A stretch of 59,737 bases of DNA, from positions 1 through 59,737 of the forward strand of contig JAQVLW010000001.1 in NCBI GenBank assembly GCA_028703945.1, in the 5' to 3' direction. Shown one piece after another: positions 57,793 to 59,737 of the stretch. This DNA comes from Aliarcobacter sp. Its GTDB lineage: Bacteria; Campylobacterota; Campylobacteria; Campylobacterales; Arcobacteraceae. The notes under the pieces were generated by a model, which saw nothing but the letters and a program-made list of their open reading frames with translations, was not told the DNA's origin and did no database searches. Numbering within the stretch: the stretch's first letter is position 1; the number at the start of each line of letters is the position of its first letter. Both the position numbers and the translations under genes were made by a program.

Positions 57793-58968
57793 CTATAAAA
57801 ACTCTTTAGATAACTGAGATAATGCTATTTCTAGGCTATTTTGACTAAGAGCTAGATTTAATCTAAAATATCCATTTCCATTGTTACCAAAAGAAACACC
57901 ATCATTTAAAGCTATTTTTGATTTTGTTAATAAAATATTTTTTATCTCATTATGTGAAAGATTGTATCTAGAAAAATCTAACCATAAAAGATAAGTAGCT
58001 TCGGGTGGTTTGAAATCTATTTTTGAGTTATTCTTTTTGAGGTAATTTTTTGTAAATTCAATATTAGATAAAAGATATTTTTTTAACTTTTCTACAAATA
58101 AAGCACCATCATCATAGGCTGCTTTTGTGGCTACATAACCAAAAAAGTTTATTGATTGAATTTCTCTTTTTTGAGCTATCTTTTTGAATTTATCTAATAT
58201 CTTTTGATTTTTACTTATGGCATAAGCACTATTTAAACCAGCAATATTAAAAGTTTTTCCAGCACTATTTAAAGTAATAGTTTGATTTGCAATATCTTTT
58301 GAAATAGAAGCCAGTGGAGTAAACTTTTTAAATGTAATATCAGAATGAATTTCATCTGAAACTATTATGATATTGTGTTTTATACAAATATTTACAAGTT
58401 TTTCCAGTTCCTCTTTACTCCAAACACGACCTACTGGATTGTGAGGTGAACAAAGTGCTAAAATTTTTGTTTTAGAAGTTATTTTTTTTTCTAAATCTTC
58501 TAAATCCATCGTGTAATAACCATTTTCATCTTTTTTTAGTTCATTTACTACTACTTTTCTATTGTTTGCATTTACACATTTAAAAAGTGGTGGATAAATT
58601 GGAGTTTGAACGATTACTTCATCATTTTCTTCACTAAAGGCTTCAATACAAGCACTGTAGGCTGGAACTACGCCATTTATCATATAAATATCTTCTTTAT
58701 TTATTTGCCAATTATGTTGCGTATTTTGCCAGTTTATTATTGATTGATATATTTCATCACTATCGATGCTGTAACCATAAAGTGAGTTTTTTGCTGCATT
58801 TATAATTGCATCATTTATAAAAGCGGGAGTTTTAAAATCCATATCAGCAACCCAAAGTGGATTTAAGTCTTCATATCCAAAATATTTTTTTAAACCATCA
58901 TATTTTGCACAATTTGTATTTTTTCTATTAATCTCTTCATCAAAATTGTATTCAATATTATCAAGCAT
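57793..58968 (-). CDS. MalY/PatB-type PLP aminotransferase or C-S lyase
   Basis: 391-residue PLP enzyme of fold type I, most like MalY/PatB cystathionine beta-lyases: LWVADMDFKTPAFI near the start, YGYSIDSDE, IYPPLF, CSPHNPVGRVWSKEEL, VSDEIHSDI and the PLP lysine region NSAGKTFNIAGLNSAYAI. Start: a TTG in frame lies six bases upstream, but ATG 58968 has proper spacing from AGAGG. Whether it is a beta-lyase or an aminotransferase is open. It stands alone, divergent from the UbiD-family gene. Confidence 0.85.
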   Translation of the reverse strand: MLDNIEYNFDEEINRKNTNCAKYDGLKKYFGYEDLNPLWVADMDFKTPAFINDAIINAAKNSLYGYSIDSDEIYQSIINWQNTQHNWQINKEDIYMINGVVPAYSACIEAFSEENDEVIVQTPIYPPLFKCVNANNRKVVVNELKKDENGYYTMDLEDLEKKITSKTKILALCSPHNPVGRVWSKEELEKLVNICIKHNIIIVSDEIHSDITFKKFTPLASISKDIANQTITLNSAGKTFNIAGLNSAYAISKNQKILDKFKKIAQKREIQSINFFGYVATKAAYDDGALFVEKLKKYLLSNIEFTKNYLKKNNSKIDFKPPEATYLLWLDFSRYNLSHNEIKNILLTKSKIALNDGVSFGNNGNGYFRLNLALSQNSLEIALSQLSKEFL

Positions 58969-59060
58969 ATTCAAAACCTCTATTATAAACTATTTTTTAT
59001 TGATAAAATGATATAAGATTTATACTAATTACCTCATTAGAGGTATAATTTGAGGGAAAA

Positions 59061-59737
59061 ATGAAAGAAGCAATTGAACTATTAAAAAAACATGATTTAC
59101 TAAAAATTATTGATGATGAACTTGATATTTATTTAGAAATCCCACATATTGCCTATATTGAAGTTAAAACAGAAAATTCAAAAGCAATTTTATTTACAAA
59201 TCCAGTTGATAGAAAAAACAATAAAAAATTTGATATTCCAGTACTTATGAATGTATTTTGTAATGAAAAAGCAGTTGAACTTTTTATTGGTGATGGGGAT
59301 AAAATAGGGAGAGAAATAGAGTCTTTATTAAAAATGAAACCGCCAACAACTTTTAGTGAAAAACTTTCAACTTTTGGGAAACTTTTTGCACTAAAAAATA
59401 CAATTCCTAAAAAACTAAAAGGAACAGGTGAGTGCCAACAAATCATAAAACTTGGCTCTGACGCAAAACTTTCTGATTTACCGATTCTTACAACTTGGGA
59501 ACAAGATGGTGGTCCTTTTATTACTATGGGACAAGTTTATACGACTTCTTTAAATGGAGAGTTAAAAAATCTTGGAATGTACAGACTTCAAGTTTATGAA
59601 GATAATACTTTAGGACTTCATTGGCAAATTCATAAAGATTCAAATCACTTTTTCCATGAGTATAAAAAAGCAGGTAAAAAAATGCCAGTTAGTATTGGAA
59701 TTGGTGGAGATCCTATGTATATTTGGTGTGGACAAGC
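59061..59737 (+). CDS. UbiD-family decarboxylase, partial (continues past the window)
   Basis: The first 225 codons of a UbiD-type decarboxylase, running off the right end. It starts MKEAIELLKKHDLLKIID and contains AILFTNPVD, ALKNTIPKKLKGTGECQQI, LPILTTWEQDGGPFITMGQVYT, LGMYRLQVYEDNTLGLHWQIHKDS and VSIGIGGDPMYIW, characteristic of the prenylated-FMN UbiD fold, including the long menaquinone-pathway members. Its ATG follows GAGGG. TATAAT at 59044-59049 is very near the start and may be its -10, giving a short leader. Confidence 0.9.
   Translation, partial: MKEAIELLKKHDLLKIIDDELDIYLEIPHIAYIEVKTENSKAILFTNPVDRKNNKKFDIPVLMNVFCNEKAVELFIGDGDKIGREIESLLKMKPPTTFSEKLSTFGKLFALKNTIPKKLKGTGECQQIIKLGSDAKLSDLPILTTWEQDGGPFITMGQVYTTSLNGELKNLGMYRLQVYEDNTLGLHWQIHKDSNHFFHEYKKAGKKMPVSIGIGGDPMYIWCGQ

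Overview
The window is AT-rich bacterial chromosome with tightly packed operons. It most resembles the Arcobacter group (Arcobacter/Aliarcobacter) of the Campylobacterota. The evidence is the gene set and order: frdCAB directly followed by two dynamin-like GTPases (the order I know from Campylobacter jejuni), a nuoA-N operon with fused nuoCD, a methylcitrate locus of the AcnD/PrpF type, periplasmic-sensor and GAF-type GGDEF proteins, and a UbiD-family decarboxylase of the menaquinone (futalosine) type. The assignment comes from gene content only, not from 16S or a database search. I see no tRNA, rRNA, CRISPR array, insertion sequence or prophage.

Layout. 1-3.2 kb (minus): a frameshifted chemotaxis receptor running off the left edge, a secreted EF-hand protein and a SPOR/YkuD L,D-transpeptidase. 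3.3-5.7 kb (plus): a MotA/ZorA-like plus MotB/ZorB-like ion-channel pair followed by an overlapping 44-codon basic ORF. 5.7-7.6 kb (minus): a 2-hydroxyacid dehydrogenase and an HTH regulator, divergent from prpB-prpC-acnD-prpF (7.8-13.9 kb, plus), which has hairpins between its genes. 14-21.7 kb: a GAF-GGDEF protein, then minus-strand isochorismatase-like hydrolase, hemC, a DsbC/G-like protein, dnaX, murI and gdhA. 21.8-24.6 kb: a uracil-DNA-glycosylase-like protein, rho and ahpC. 24.9-28.3 kb (plus): ferredoxin, ndk, and yceD-rpmF-plsX-fabH. 28.3-28.9 kb: a gene-poor stretch with decayed reading frames. 28.9-34.9 kb: recQ, a small secreted protein, an HPP membrane protein, a glycosyltransferase, a YgjP-type metallopeptidase and a membrane GGDEF protein. 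35-42.9 kb (minus): two dynamin-like GTPases and frdCAB. 43.1-57.7 kb (minus): nuoABCDEF-gltA-nuoGHIJKLMN. 57.8-59.7 kb: a MalY/PatB-type aminotransferase and the start of a UbiD-family gene.

How the parts fit. Most of the window is central and respiratory metabolism. NADH enters complex I (nuo), and gltA sits inside that operon, so TCA entry and NADH oxidation are probably co-expressed. Quinol:fumarate reductase sits next door. Propionyl-CoA is handled by a methylcitrate cycle under a divergent, non-PrpR-like regulator. The least conventional items are the motor-like pair with its small basic ORF, the shortened NuoG and lengthened NuoH, gltA inside nuo, the 5-G frameshift in the chemoreceptor, and tandem perfect inverted repeats between frdB and the dynamin pair.
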